64,000 nucleotides of DNA from Candidatus Alloclostridium intestinigallinarum. Its GTDB lineage: Bacteria; Bacillota; Clostridia; Christensenellales; UBA3700. The translations under genes were made by a program, and so were the position numbers. Where the stretch lies: contig CAJFJA010000006.1 of assembly GCA_904382605.1 (NCBI GenBank), forward strand, positions 1 to 64,000, in the 5' to 3' direction. Under the pieces are notes generated by a model that did no database searches, was not told the DNA's origin, and saw nothing but the letters and a program-made list of their open reading frames with translations. Shown one piece after another: positions 48,633 through 56,129 of this stretch; position 1 is the first letter of the stretch; every line of letters begins with the position of its first letter.

Positions 48633-50156
48633 ATGAAAAAACGTGTTTTTGCGATAGCTTCAATACTCACCGTGGCGGTCGTACTCACCGCGTCCCTGTC
48701 CGCCTGCGGAGCGGTTACAGGGTCGTTTTCTCCCGCGGCGGCTTCCGGCGAATACCGCGAACAGGTTATGAGTTCCACCGCGGCTTACGATTATCTGGAA
48801 TGGCTGGGAAGCGAGGATATGCGCTCGCGCTACGGCAGCGTGGATTCCGACGAACTCAATATAAATTACGGAATAGGCAAGGCGGCGGTTTCGCTCGCCG
48901 CGGAGATGGAGAAAAAGGGGTATCAGCCCGTGGAAGGGGTGAGTATCACCGTCAACCAGGAAGGTTATCTCTCCACCCACGGCGGCAGTGAAATTACGGG
49001 AATTATGTCCTATTCCACCTCTTTGCAGGGGCAGTCGGGAGTAAACGTGCTCTACGAAAAGCCCGCCACCAACGGCAGCCGCGGACAGATTTACATCATA
49101 TCGCACTTTGACAATCTGTTCGGGACCACCACTTCCGGCGCGACGGTCATCACCGCGGAGGGCGCTTACGAAAACAGCGCGGCGGTGGCAACCATGCTTT
49201 ATACCGCGCAGCAGCTGAGCGGCGTGGAAACGGAATACGACATAGTGTTTGCATTCCTCGGCTCGTCCGCAATATCCGCAAACAACAACATATATTACTG
49301 CTGGGACGGGGCGGACGCCCTTTTGCAGACGCTGCCTTCCGTATACGGCAAGGACTACAATCCCGTGCTCGTCATAAATCTGTGGCGTCTGGGCGGGGAA
49401 AATCTGTATATGTATTCGGCGGACACCGCCACTTCCTACAACAATTATTTCTATGCGGTCGCCAAGGCGAACGGTCTTGACTTTTCGGCTGTGCCCGATT
49501 ACAAGCACGCGTTTTCCGACGCGTTCGGCACGTACGTTCTCGCGCCTTCGCCGTCGGGCGTGTACCACCCCGGACTGCTCAACGACAGTATCCATTTCAT
49601 GAACGAAGGTATTCCCACGCTCACCTATATGAGCCTTGACTGGGAGAGCGGCAACGAAAATTCCAACCCCGAAAGCCTCAACGTGGCGTACACCGGTTCG
49701 GATACCCTGGACAATATGAAACTCGCTTTCGGAGGAGGGGATACGGGCACGCAGGCGATAACCCGGCAGCTCAACAGCGTCGCGCTGAACATCGTAAATT
49801 CGATAACGGGTGAAAACGCCGCCATGTTCGACAGCGCCGTGTCCACCGCCAGGGAAGAGCTTTCTTCCAATACCGACTCGCTTTACGGTCTGTCGGTAGC
49901 CACTACCGTCATCACCTGGGCGATAGTCATCGGACTGCTTGTCGCGGCGATAGTGCTGCGCGGCAAAAACGTGACGAAAATGGTTTCCAGAAAGCCGCCC
50001 CAGGGACCTGACGCGTCCAATCCGTTTACCGAATTCAACCGCGGCGGCTCGTCGGGCAGTCCTTTCGAGGAGTTCGACGACAATAAGAAGGGCGGCAACA
50101 ATAAAAATTCTTCCGGCGGCGGAAGCGGCGGGGACGATATTTTCGAAGGATTTTAA
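48633..50156 (+). CDS. M28-like lipoprotein with C-terminal membrane helix, probably not catalytic
   Basis: This 507-aa protein has a signal sequence (KRVFAIASILTVAVVLTAS) with lipobox LSAC. Residues about 70-395 follow the M28 aminopeptidase plan: QIYIISHFDNLFG in place of the usual HxD region, GAYENSAAVATMLYTAQQL in place of G(A/N)DNASG, and VFAFLGSSAISANNN where a Glu-Glu pair is expected. Loss of the Asp and the Glu pair suggests metal binding is impaired. A membrane helix is at about 420-445 (TTVITWAIVIGLLVAAIVL), then a Gly/Asn/Lys-rich cytosolic tail. A lipid anchor plus a C-terminal helix is odd: if both are used, the domain is tethered at both ends. ATG 48633 is set by GAGGTGG. Confidence 0.75.
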   Translation: MKKRVFAIASILTVAVVLTASLSACGAVTGSFSPAAASGEYREQVMSSTAAYDYLEWLGSEDMRSRYGSVDSDELNINYGIGKAAVSLAAEMEKKGYQPVEGVSITVNQEGYLSTHGGSEITGIMSYSTSLQGQSGVNVLYEKPATNGSRGQIYIISHFDNLFGTTTSGATVITAEGAYENSAAVATMLYTAQQLSGVETEYDIVFAFLGSSAISANNNIYYCWDGADALLQTLPSVYGKDYNPVLVINLWRLGGENLYMYSADTATSYNNYFYAVAKANGLDFSAVPDYKHAFSDAFGTYVLAPSPSGVYHPGLLNDSIHFMNEGIPTLTYMSLDWESGNENSNPESLNVAYTGSDTLDNMKLAFGGGDTGTQAITRQLNSVALNIVNSITGENAAMFDSAVSTAREELSSNTDSLYGLSVATTVITWAIVIGLLVAAIVLRGKNVTKMVSRKPPQGPDASNPFTEFNRGGSSGSPFEEFDDNKKGGNNKNSSGGGSGGDDIFEGF

Positions 50157-50462
50157 AAATAGCCGCCGAACGAGCGCTTCGCTTAGGCGCCGAATGAAAG
50201 TTCTGCGCGATAAACTCATAAATAAAATACTGTTAGTTTACGCGCAGTACTTTGCGCCTGCGTTCAAAGGGAGAACCCACCCATTCACTACGCTTGAGGG
50301 TCGGTTCTCCCTTCTTTTCGCGCAAAGTTTATATTATGGCAAACTTTCCTTTTGCGCGAAAATTCAACCCTTTCCGCCCTGCGGGAAAATTCGCACAGCG
50401 AATTTTAGAGGTTACGCTCGCAAAAACGCGGTTTTGCTTCGCTTTATTTTCACAATATAAAG

Positions 50463-50540
50463 CATTGCGGAGATAATACTATCAAAACATATTTCTGTTA
50501 TTTCGTGGCGGTTAAGTGGTGAAGCGCATGGCGCTTCCGC
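50463..50540 (+). repeat. Dispersed repeat family B, copy 3
   Basis: CATTGCGGAGATAATACTAT, then TTCTGTTATTTCGTGGCGGT, then GTGGTGAAGCGCATGGCGCTTC. Same order as the copies near 39.1 kb; the hairpin loop is ATG here. Confidence 0.65.
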
Positions 50541-50560
50541 TTTATTTATATTATACAAGC

Positions 50561-50640
50561 ATTGCGAAGAAAAAAGCCTTGAAATTCTACTTTGCTCCTT
50601 CAAGGCGGTTAAGGGATGCAACGCCCCGCGTTGCCGGCTC
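50561..50640 (+). repeat. Dispersed repeat family B, copy 4 (diverged)
   Basis: CATTGCGAAGAAAAAAGCC, then TTGCTCCTTCAAGGCGGTTA, then a GCAACGCC-type hairpin replacing GAAGCGC. The left half fits; the right half has drifted. Confidence 0.5.
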
Positions 50641-50717
50641 GCCGCGCTCCCGCGTTGCCGCAAAGACGAAAAACGGGCAGGCGTCGTTACTTTTCTCTTC
50701 CGCTTATCTTTATTTGC

Positions 50718-50745
50718 TTGCAAATATATGATATTTTGTTATAAA
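50718..50745 (+). promoter_or_regulatory. Promoter of the cdaA operon
   Basis: TTGCAA (50718-50723), 16 bases, TATAAA (50740-50745). ACGGGAGGTAAGGC follows and leads to ATG 50781. Confidence 0.65.
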
Positions 50746-50780
50746 ATGTAACATACAAAGTAAACGGGAGGTAAGGCAAA

Positions 50781-51638
50781 ATGATGTTTGCGCTTTGCAC
50801 CGATTCCGCCGGAGTTTATCTTTCCAATCTCGACTGGACGGTGGCTATCGACATACTCGTGCTCATTGCCGTGGCGGTGATAGTACTCATTTTCTTCAAA
50901 CGCAGAAACAGCATAAAACTTGCGCTTGCCTTTTCGGCTTTTCTGCTTTTATACTGCATAGTATGGGTGATAAACGGTCTGTTCGGCAGTCTGTACGTCA
51001 CAAAACTCATACTTTCCGTAGTGGGATTATTTATGATAGGCGCGTTTATCGTGGTTTACCAGACGGATTTGAAGGTTATCTTCTCCAAGCTGGCGCACCT
51101 GGGCGAAAAGAGCGGTAAAAGCGAGGTGGACACCACTTACGAAGAGATGAAGACGAGCGCGAACGAAATAGTGCGCGCTTGCCAGACGATGGCGAAGAAC
51201 AACGTGGGCGCGCTGATAATCATCTGCACCAACGCCGTGCCGCCGCACATACTCGATACGGGCACCGTTTTGGACGCAAAGGTCACCTGCCTGCTTCTTG
51301 AAAGCATATTCAACACGCACGCGCCTCTCCACGACGGAGCGGTGGTGGTAAAGGGCAACAAGATATTGGGAGCGGGCTGTTTTCTGCCCCTTTCGCAGGA
51401 AGTGAATATCTCCAAGGAGCTTGGCACGCGCCACCGCGCCGCCATAGGCATAACGGAAGAAAACAACGATATATTCGCCATTGTGGTGAGCGAGGAAACG
51501 GGTATTATCTCCACCGTTACGGGCGGCAAGATAAAGAGGTACATGACTCCCGAAACGCTTTCCGAACAGATAGAGCAGGCGTTCGGCATATCCACCCGTC
51601 CGCGTAAGGAAAAACCCAAGGAGCACAAATTCTTATGA
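50781..51638 (+). CDS. cdaA: Diadenylate cyclase
   Basis: This 285-aa membrane enzyme makes cyclic di-AMP from ATP. Three membrane helices (about residues 18-100) precede a DAC/DisA_N catalytic domain (about 120-255) with the key motifs THAPLHDGAVVV (DGA) and GTRHRAAIGITE (RHR). The C-terminal basic tail is short (RPRKEKPKEHKFL). ATG 50781 is preceded by CGGGAGGTAAGGC. In most Firmicutes cdaA is followed by its regulator cdaR (YbbR repeats) and glmM. Here it overlaps a DUF1015 gene and then aspartokinase, and no YbbR protein is in the window, so its regulation may differ. Confidence 0.95.
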   Translation: MMFALCTDSAGVYLSNLDWTVAIDILVLIAVAVIVLIFFKRRNSIKLALAFSAFLLLYCIVWVINGLFGSLYVTKLILSVVGLFMIGAFIVVYQTDLKVIFSKLAHLGEKSGKSEVDTTYEEMKTSANEIVRACQTMAKNNVGALIIICTNAVPPHILDTGTVLDAKVTCLLLESIFNTHAPLHDGAVVVKGNKILGAGCFLPLSQEVNISKELGTRHRAAIGITEENNDIFAIVVSEETGIISTVTGGKIKRYMTPETLSEQIEQAFGISTRPRKEKPKEHKFL

Positions 51639-52873
51639 TAGTAAAAGCGCCCTCCGTACTGCTGCCGAAGAAGGGCACGGACCTTTACAAATGGAGCGTT
51701 ATCGCCTGCGACCAGTTCACTTCCGAGCCGGAATACTGGCAGGAACTAGAGAGCGTCGTAGAAGGCGCGCCCAGCACGCTCAACCTGATTTATCCCGAAG
51801 TATATCTGGGAAAAAACGGGGGCAGGGGTGAAAAAATACGCTCGGTCATGCGTAAATATCTGGACGAAGGGCTGTTTACTCCGCACGAAGGATATATACT
51901 CGTGGACCGCACCTGTTCCGACGGCAAGCACCGTATGGGAATAATGGCGGAAGTGGACCTTGAAAAATACGACTATAACGCCGCGTCCGAAACGCCCGTT
52001 AGGGCGAGCGAGATGACGGTGGTGGAGCGTCTGCCCGTGAGGATAGAGGTCAGGCGCGGAGCCGACCTGGAACTTCCGCACATAATGATGCTTATGGACA
52101 ACCGCGACAACTTCATGCGCGAGTTGTATATGCTGCGCGGAAAGGCGCTGTACGATACCGACCTGAACATGGGCGGCGGACACGTCACGGGCTACGAACT
52201 TACCTGCACGGGCAAGATAGACGAATATATGCGCGGACTGGAAGAGCGCGCGGGCGAGGGAGGAATCGCCTTTGCCGTGGGCGACGGCAACCATTCTCTC
52301 GCCACCGCCAAAGCGTGCTGGGAGGAGATTAAAGCGACGCTTACGGAAGAGGAAAAAGCGGCGCATCCCGCAAGATTCTGTCTGTGCGAGATAGTCAGCG
52401 TGCAGGACCCCGCGTTGGTATTCGAACCGATACACCGCGTGGTATTCGACAGTCACGGCGATTTTGTGAATTATGCCGCCGACAGGCTGAAAGGCGCGGG
52501 CAGCTGCGTAATGATAAGCGGCGGCGTGCGCAGGATTATCCCCGTAAACGCCGACCCGGCGCACGGAATAGCGGAAATACAGTCCGTGATCGACGGATAT
52601 ATAAAGGAAAATCCGCAAGTTACGGTGGATTACGTCCACGGCGCGTACAACACCGAGCAGGTTGCGGCGCGCGAGGGCGGCACGGCTATCATAATGCCGC
52701 TCATCACCAAGGAAAACCTGTTTTCCTGCGTGAAAAGCCGCGGCACGCTGCCGCGCAAGTCCTTTTCCATGGGGGAAGGCAGGGACAAACGCTATTATTT
52801 CGAAGCGCGCATAATTACCGACAAGTATAAAATTTCTGACGATAAAGTCATAAGGAGTGGCAATGAAGATTAA
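51635..52873 (+). CDS. DUF1015 protein
   Basis: This 412-aa protein has the family pattern KWSVIACDQFTSEPEYW near the N terminus and the strongly conserved GIAFAVGDGNHSLATAKACWEEIK at about residues 209-232, then FEPIHRVVF. Length is as expected. Function is unknown; the GDGNHS motif recalls DGHHR-type nucleotide or phosphate sites in related families. It overlaps cdaA by four bases and the aspartokinase start by eleven, so it belongs to that operon. Family members often lie near amino-acid metabolism genes, consistent with aspartokinase here. Confidence 0.85.
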   Translation: MIVKAPSVLLPKKGTDLYKWSVIACDQFTSEPEYWQELESVVEGAPSTLNLIYPEVYLGKNGGRGEKIRSVMRKYLDEGLFTPHEGYILVDRTCSDGKHRMGIMAEVDLEKYDYNAASETPVRASEMTVVERLPVRIEVRRGADLELPHIMMLMDNRDNFMRELYMLRGKALYDTDLNMGGGHVTGYELTCTGKIDEYMRGLEERAGEGGIAFAVGDGNHSLATAKACWEEIKATLTEEEKAAHPARFCLCEIVSVQDPALVFEPIHRVVFDSHGDFVNYAADRLKGAGSCVMISGGVRRIIPVNADPAHGIAEIQSVIDGYIKENPQVTVDYVHGAYNTEQVAAREGGTAIIMPLITKENLFSCVKSRGTLPRKSFSMGEGRDKRYYFEARIITDKYKISDDKVIRSGNED

Positions 52874-54176
52874 GGTTGCGAAATTCGGCGGAACGTCTAT
52901 GGCGGACGCCAGGGCGATTACCCGTTCGGCTGACATCGTGAAAGCCGACAAAGAGCGCAGGTACGTTGTGGTATCCGCGCCCGGCAAGCGTTTTTCACAG
53001 GATATAAAGGTCACCGACCTGCTTTACGAATGCTTCCACAAGCTGGAAATGGACGGCAATTTCGACTCGTCCTTTGAAAAGATACGCGAAAGATTTACGG
53101 CGATAGCGGACGAACTGCGTATCGACATGGATATGGAAGCCTGTCTTGACGAGGTCAGGGACGGTATGTACAAGTACGGCAGTACGGAATACTTCGCTTC
53201 GCGCGGCGAATATCTCAGCGGCAGGATAATGGCTGCGTTCCTCGGCTTTGCCTTTGTGGACGCGGCAGAGGTCATCGCCTTTACTTCGGGCGGGGAATTC
53301 GACGCCGCAACCACGCGCGCCAAGCTGAAAAAGAAACTTGCGGGCGTGAAATACGCGGTAATTCCCGGCTTTTACGGCGCGGACGACAGCGGACTTATCC
53401 ACACTTTCAGCAGGGGCGGTTCGGATATCACGGGCGCGCTGATAGCCGAAGCGGTCAATGCGGAACTTTACGAAAACTGGACGGACGTAAACGGTTTTCT
53501 GACCGCGGATCCCAGAATAGTGGACCACCCGTCGGGGATAAGGGAGCTTTCCTACCGCGAATTGAGGGAGCTTGCCTATATGGGCGCGAACGTCTTGCAC
53601 CCCGAGAGTATTTTCCCCGTGCGTGCCGGAGGAATACCCATAAATATCCGCAACACGTTCGAGCCGGAAAACAAGGGCACTATGATTGTTCCCGAAATCA
53701 CGGACAGCCGCCGCGGCAATACGATAACGGGTATCGCGGGCAAGAAAGGGTACAGCATAATCTATATCGAAAAGTCGATGATGAACAGCGAAATAGGTTT
53801 TGCGCGCAAGGTGCTTTCCGTACTCGAATATTACAATATCGGCTTCGAGCATATGCCTTCGGGAATAGACACGCTTTCCATAGTCGTGGCGGACAGCGAA
53901 ATAGCCGGCAGGCAGGAAGTTGTGCTGGATAAAATACAAAAGACGGTGAATCCCGACCACGTTGAGATAAAGGACGGCATAAGCCTTATCGCCACGGTGG
54001 GACACGGTATGTCCTTCAAGCCCGGCACGGCGGCAAAACTCTGCGGCGCGCTTGCAACCGCCGGCGTGAATATCCGCATGATAGACCAGGGTTCCAGCGA
54101 AATGAACATAATCGTGGGCGTGGCTACCCAGGACTACGAAAAGGCGGTAAGGGCTATTTACAAGGCTTTCGAGTGA
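52863..54176 (+). CDS. Aspartate kinase
   Basis: This 437-aa protein makes aspartyl phosphate, the first step toward lysine, threonine, methionine and diaminopimelate for the cell wall. The kinase domain has KVAKFGGTSMADARAI at the N terminus, ASRGEYLSGRIMAAFL, VIPGFYGADDSGLIHTFSRGGSDITGALIA and WTDVNGFLTADPRIV. Tandem ACT domains (about 300-437) include GYSIIYIEKSMMNSEIGFARKVLSVLEYYNIGFEHMPSGID, which supports feedback control by end products. ATG 52863 is set by AAGGAGTGGCA; a GTG six bases earlier also exists. Sub-type (lysine- or threonine-sensitive) cannot be read from the sequence. Confidence 0.93.
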   Translation: MKIKVAKFGGTSMADARAITRSADIVKADKERRYVVVSAPGKRFSQDIKVTDLLYECFHKLEMDGNFDSSFEKIRERFTAIADELRIDMDMEACLDEVRDGMYKYGSTEYFASRGEYLSGRIMAAFLGFAFVDAAEVIAFTSGGEFDAATTRAKLKKKLAGVKYAVIPGFYGADDSGLIHTFSRGGSDITGALIAEAVNAELYENWTDVNGFLTADPRIVDHPSGIRELSYRELRELAYMGANVLHPESIFPVRAGGIPINIRNTFEPENKGTMIVPEITDSRRGNTITGIAGKKGYSIIYIEKSMMNSEIGFARKVLSVLEYYNIGFEHMPSGIDTLSIVVADSEIAGRQEVVLDKIQKTVNPDHVEIKDGISLIATVGHGMSFKPGTAAKLCGALATAGVNIRMIDQGSSEMNIIVGVATQDYEKAVRAIYKAFE

Positions 54177-54197
54177 TTATCGCGTGAGCGGTTACCG

Positions 54198-54233
54198 CGC
54201 CCGCGGCCGTAAAGTTCGGCTGCGGGCGTTTTT
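54198..54233 (+). terminator. Intrinsic terminator after aspartokinase
   Basis: CGCCCGCGGCCG/CGGCTGCGGGCG with one G-U pair and a TAAAGTT loop, then TTTTT. It abuts the stop codon of a small minus-strand gene. Confidence 0.9.
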
Positions 54234-54399
54234 ATAGATCCGCGGGCGGTTTTTTTGCGGTTTTCATTATCGGACTGTGGTAAAAATAATTTACGATAAC
54301 GGGCGGCGCGTTAAACGGGCGGTCGCGCAGCCTGCGATATGCGTTCACAAGTTCGTTAATCTCTTTGTCCGCCGTCGTTATCATAAAGTATGACTTCAT
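54232..54399 (-). CDS. 55-aa small protein, probable gene
   Basis: The ORF begins MKSYFMITTADKEINELVNA, has RRLRDRPFNAPPVIVNYFYH in the middle and ends KKPPADL. A TATAAT box lies four bases before ATG 54399 (minus strand), so a leaderless message is expected; there is no ribosome site. Composition is protein-like with a helical N-terminal half and a Pro-rich end. It ends inside the aspartokinase terminator, which also gives T-rich sequence on this strand. No family recognised. Confidence 0.5.
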   Translation of the reverse strand: MKSYFMITTADKEINELVNAYRRLRDRPFNAPPVIVNYFYHSPIMKTAKKPPADL

Positions 54400-54485
54400 A
54401 CCGATTATAGCGCAATAATTTTCCGTTTACAGCGCAACGATTTCCCGTATACAACGGATAAGTGCGAAAAAATTAAAAAAGCCGG

Positions 54486-54719
54486 CTACAAAAAATATAA
54501 AAACGCGCCCGCCGCGCCCAGCGCGCCGCAGAGCGGAAACGCCCATGCGGGCAGAAAATGTCCGAAGAACATGGGGATAAAAGCGACCGCCGCGCCGATA
54601 AGGGAGTTGATAAGGACGATAGCGGCGACGCGCTTTTTCGCGCCTGACAGAAAGCACAGCAGCAGGGCTGCCCCCGCGCCGAGGGATAAAAGCATTAAAT
54701 ATTCTATGGCGGTGCGCAT
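54486..54719 (-). CDS. BofA-like small membrane protein
   Basis: This 77-aa protein is almost entirely hydrophobic, with two or three membrane helices. The centre, KKRVAAIVLINSLIGAAVAF, and the end, LCGALGAAGAFLYFL, resemble the BofA family (inhibitor of pro-sigma-K processing), which has the same size and an NSLxG motif in its second helix. The similarity is short. If correct it would fit a sporulating or formerly sporulating lineage; BofA-like proteins also occur in non-sporulating Clostridia. No ribosome site is evident before ATG 54719. Confidence 0.5.
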   Translation of the reverse strand: MRTAIEYLMLLSLGAGAALLLCFLSGAKKRVAAIVLINSLIGAAVAFIPMFFGHFLPAWAFPLCGALGAAGAFLYFL

Positions 54720-54815
54720 AAAAAAGTTTATGGCGGAAAAGGCGGAATAATTACTTCTCCGCCCGCCTTATATCCGCCGAAGAAGTAAAAAATGTATATA
54801 AAAGCGCGCGCACGA

Positions 54816-54844
54816 TTGACAATTTTCATATAAAAAGCTATTAT
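54816..54844 (+). promoter_or_regulatory. Promoter of apgM
   Basis: TTGACA (54816-54821), 17 bases, TATTAT (54839-54844). A leader of about 70 bases with GC-rich short inverted segments follows before GGAGAGATAAA and ATG 54920. Confidence 0.8.
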
Positions 54845-54919
54845 TAGTTTTGAAAAAGAGCCGCAGAGCCGTACAAGGCGCGGCAAGGCGGCTAAGCTGT
54901 TTTTCATCGGAGAGATAAA

Positions 54920-56128
54920 ATGAAATACGTAGTTGTTCTCGGCGACGGCATGGCGGATTATCCCGTGGCGGAACTGGGCGGAAAGACGCCCCTGCAAGTT
55001 GCAAAAAAACCTAACATAGACGCTTTGGCGAAAGCGGGAGAAACGGGACTTGTAAAGACGGTGCCCGACGGCATGAAGCCGGGCAGCGACGTGGCGAATC
55101 TGGCGGTTATGGGCTACGATCCGCTCAAATGCTACACGGGCAGGTCGCCGCTTGAAGCGCTGAGCATGGGCGTTAATCTTGCCGACGACGACATAGCGGT
55201 AAGGTGCAATCTGGTAACTTTGTCCGACGAGGAAAATTACGAGGACAAGACCATGGTCGATTATTCGGGCGGAGAGATAAGCACGGAAGAAGCCGCGGAA
55301 CTTATCGCCTGCGTGCAGGAGCACTTCGGCGACGAACTGCACGAATTTATCGCGGGCGTGAGTTACCGCCACTGCATGGTCAGGCACCATTCGCTAACGG
55401 GCACCGTGTACACTCCTCCCCACGACATATCCGACAAGCCGGTGAAAGGTCATCTGCCCGGCGGCAGATACGGGGAAGAAGTGCTCGCAATGATGAAAAA
55501 ATCGTACGCGATATTAAAAGACCACCCCGTGAACATAAAGAGAATGAAAGAGGGCAAGCACCCCGCCAACTCCATATGGCTGTGGGGAGAGGGCACGCGT
55601 CCCGCCCTGCAGAACTTCAAAGAACGCTGGGGTCTGAACGGCGCGGTCATATCCGCCGTCGACCTTGTGAAAGGCATAGGCATGGGCGCGGGCATGAAGG
55701 TGATAGAAGTGGAGGGCGCCACCGCCAACTACAACACGAATTTCACGGGTAAGGCGAAAGCGGCGGTCGAAGCGCTCGCAGACGGCGCGGACTATGTGTA
55801 TATCCACATGGAAGCGCCCGACGAATGCGGACACCAGGGCGACGTGAAGCACAAGATATATTCCATTGAACAAATCGACGAAAAAGTGGTAAAATATATA
55901 ATAGAGGCGATGGAAGAAAAGGGCTGGGATTATTCCGTGCTGATAATGCCCGACCACCCCACGCCGCTGGGTCTTAAAACGCACGTGTCCGATCCCGTGC
56001 CCTACGTGCTCTACCGCAGGGGCGACAGCGGCAGCGGCGTGCCCTACGACGAGGAAAACGCCAAAGTAAGCGGCGTGTACTATAAATCCGGAGAGGAGCT
56101 GGCAAGGCATTTTCTCCAAGGAGAATGA
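54920..56128 (+). CDS. apgM: Cofactor-independent phosphoglycerate mutase, ApgM type
   Basis: This 402-aa protein interconverts 3- and 2-phosphoglycerate. The N terminus YVVVLGDGMADYPVAELGGKTPLQ has the metal-binding Asp of the alkaline-phosphatase fold, followed by VANLAVMGYDPLKCYTGRSPLEA with the phosphorylated-Ser region. The C-terminal metal cluster has HMEAPDECGHQGD and IMPDHPTPLGLKTHVSDPVPYVLY. This is the archaeal-type aPGAM, distinct from GpmI, and also found in Clostridia. Length is normal. It is followed after one base by a membrane protein of unknown role in the same transcript. Confidence 0.93.
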   Translation: MKYVVVLGDGMADYPVAELGGKTPLQVAKKPNIDALAKAGETGLVKTVPDGMKPGSDVANLAVMGYDPLKCYTGRSPLEALSMGVNLADDDIAVRCNLVTLSDEENYEDKTMVDYSGGEISTEEAAELIACVQEHFGDELHEFIAGVSYRHCMVRHHSLTGTVYTPPHDISDKPVKGHLPGGRYGEEVLAMMKKSYAILKDHPVNIKRMKEGKHPANSIWLWGEGTRPALQNFKERWGLNGAVISAVDLVKGIGMGAGMKVIEVEGATANYNTNFTGKAKAAVEALADGADYVYIHMEAPDECGHQGDVKHKIYSIEQIDEKVVKYIIEAMEEKGWDYSVLIMPDHPTPLGLKTHVSDPVPYVLYRRGDSGSGVPYDEENAKVSGVYYKSGEELARHFLQGE

Positions 56129-56129
56129 T

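Larger units (their letters stand above)
50157..50717. repeat. Gene-free region with hairpins and two family B repeats
   Basis: No credible gene. Noticeable are an AAGGGAGAACC/GGTTCTCCCTT hairpin (about 50268-50312, followed by CTTTT, a possible terminator) and two family B units at 50463-50540 and 50561-50640. Small ORFs here lack ribosome sites and run through repeats. Confidence 0.65.

Noticed and set aside
52700..52862. Possible lysine riboswitch before aspartokinase
   Set aside because: Aspartokinase starts inside the preceding gene and there is no leader; nothing resembling a riboswitch is present.
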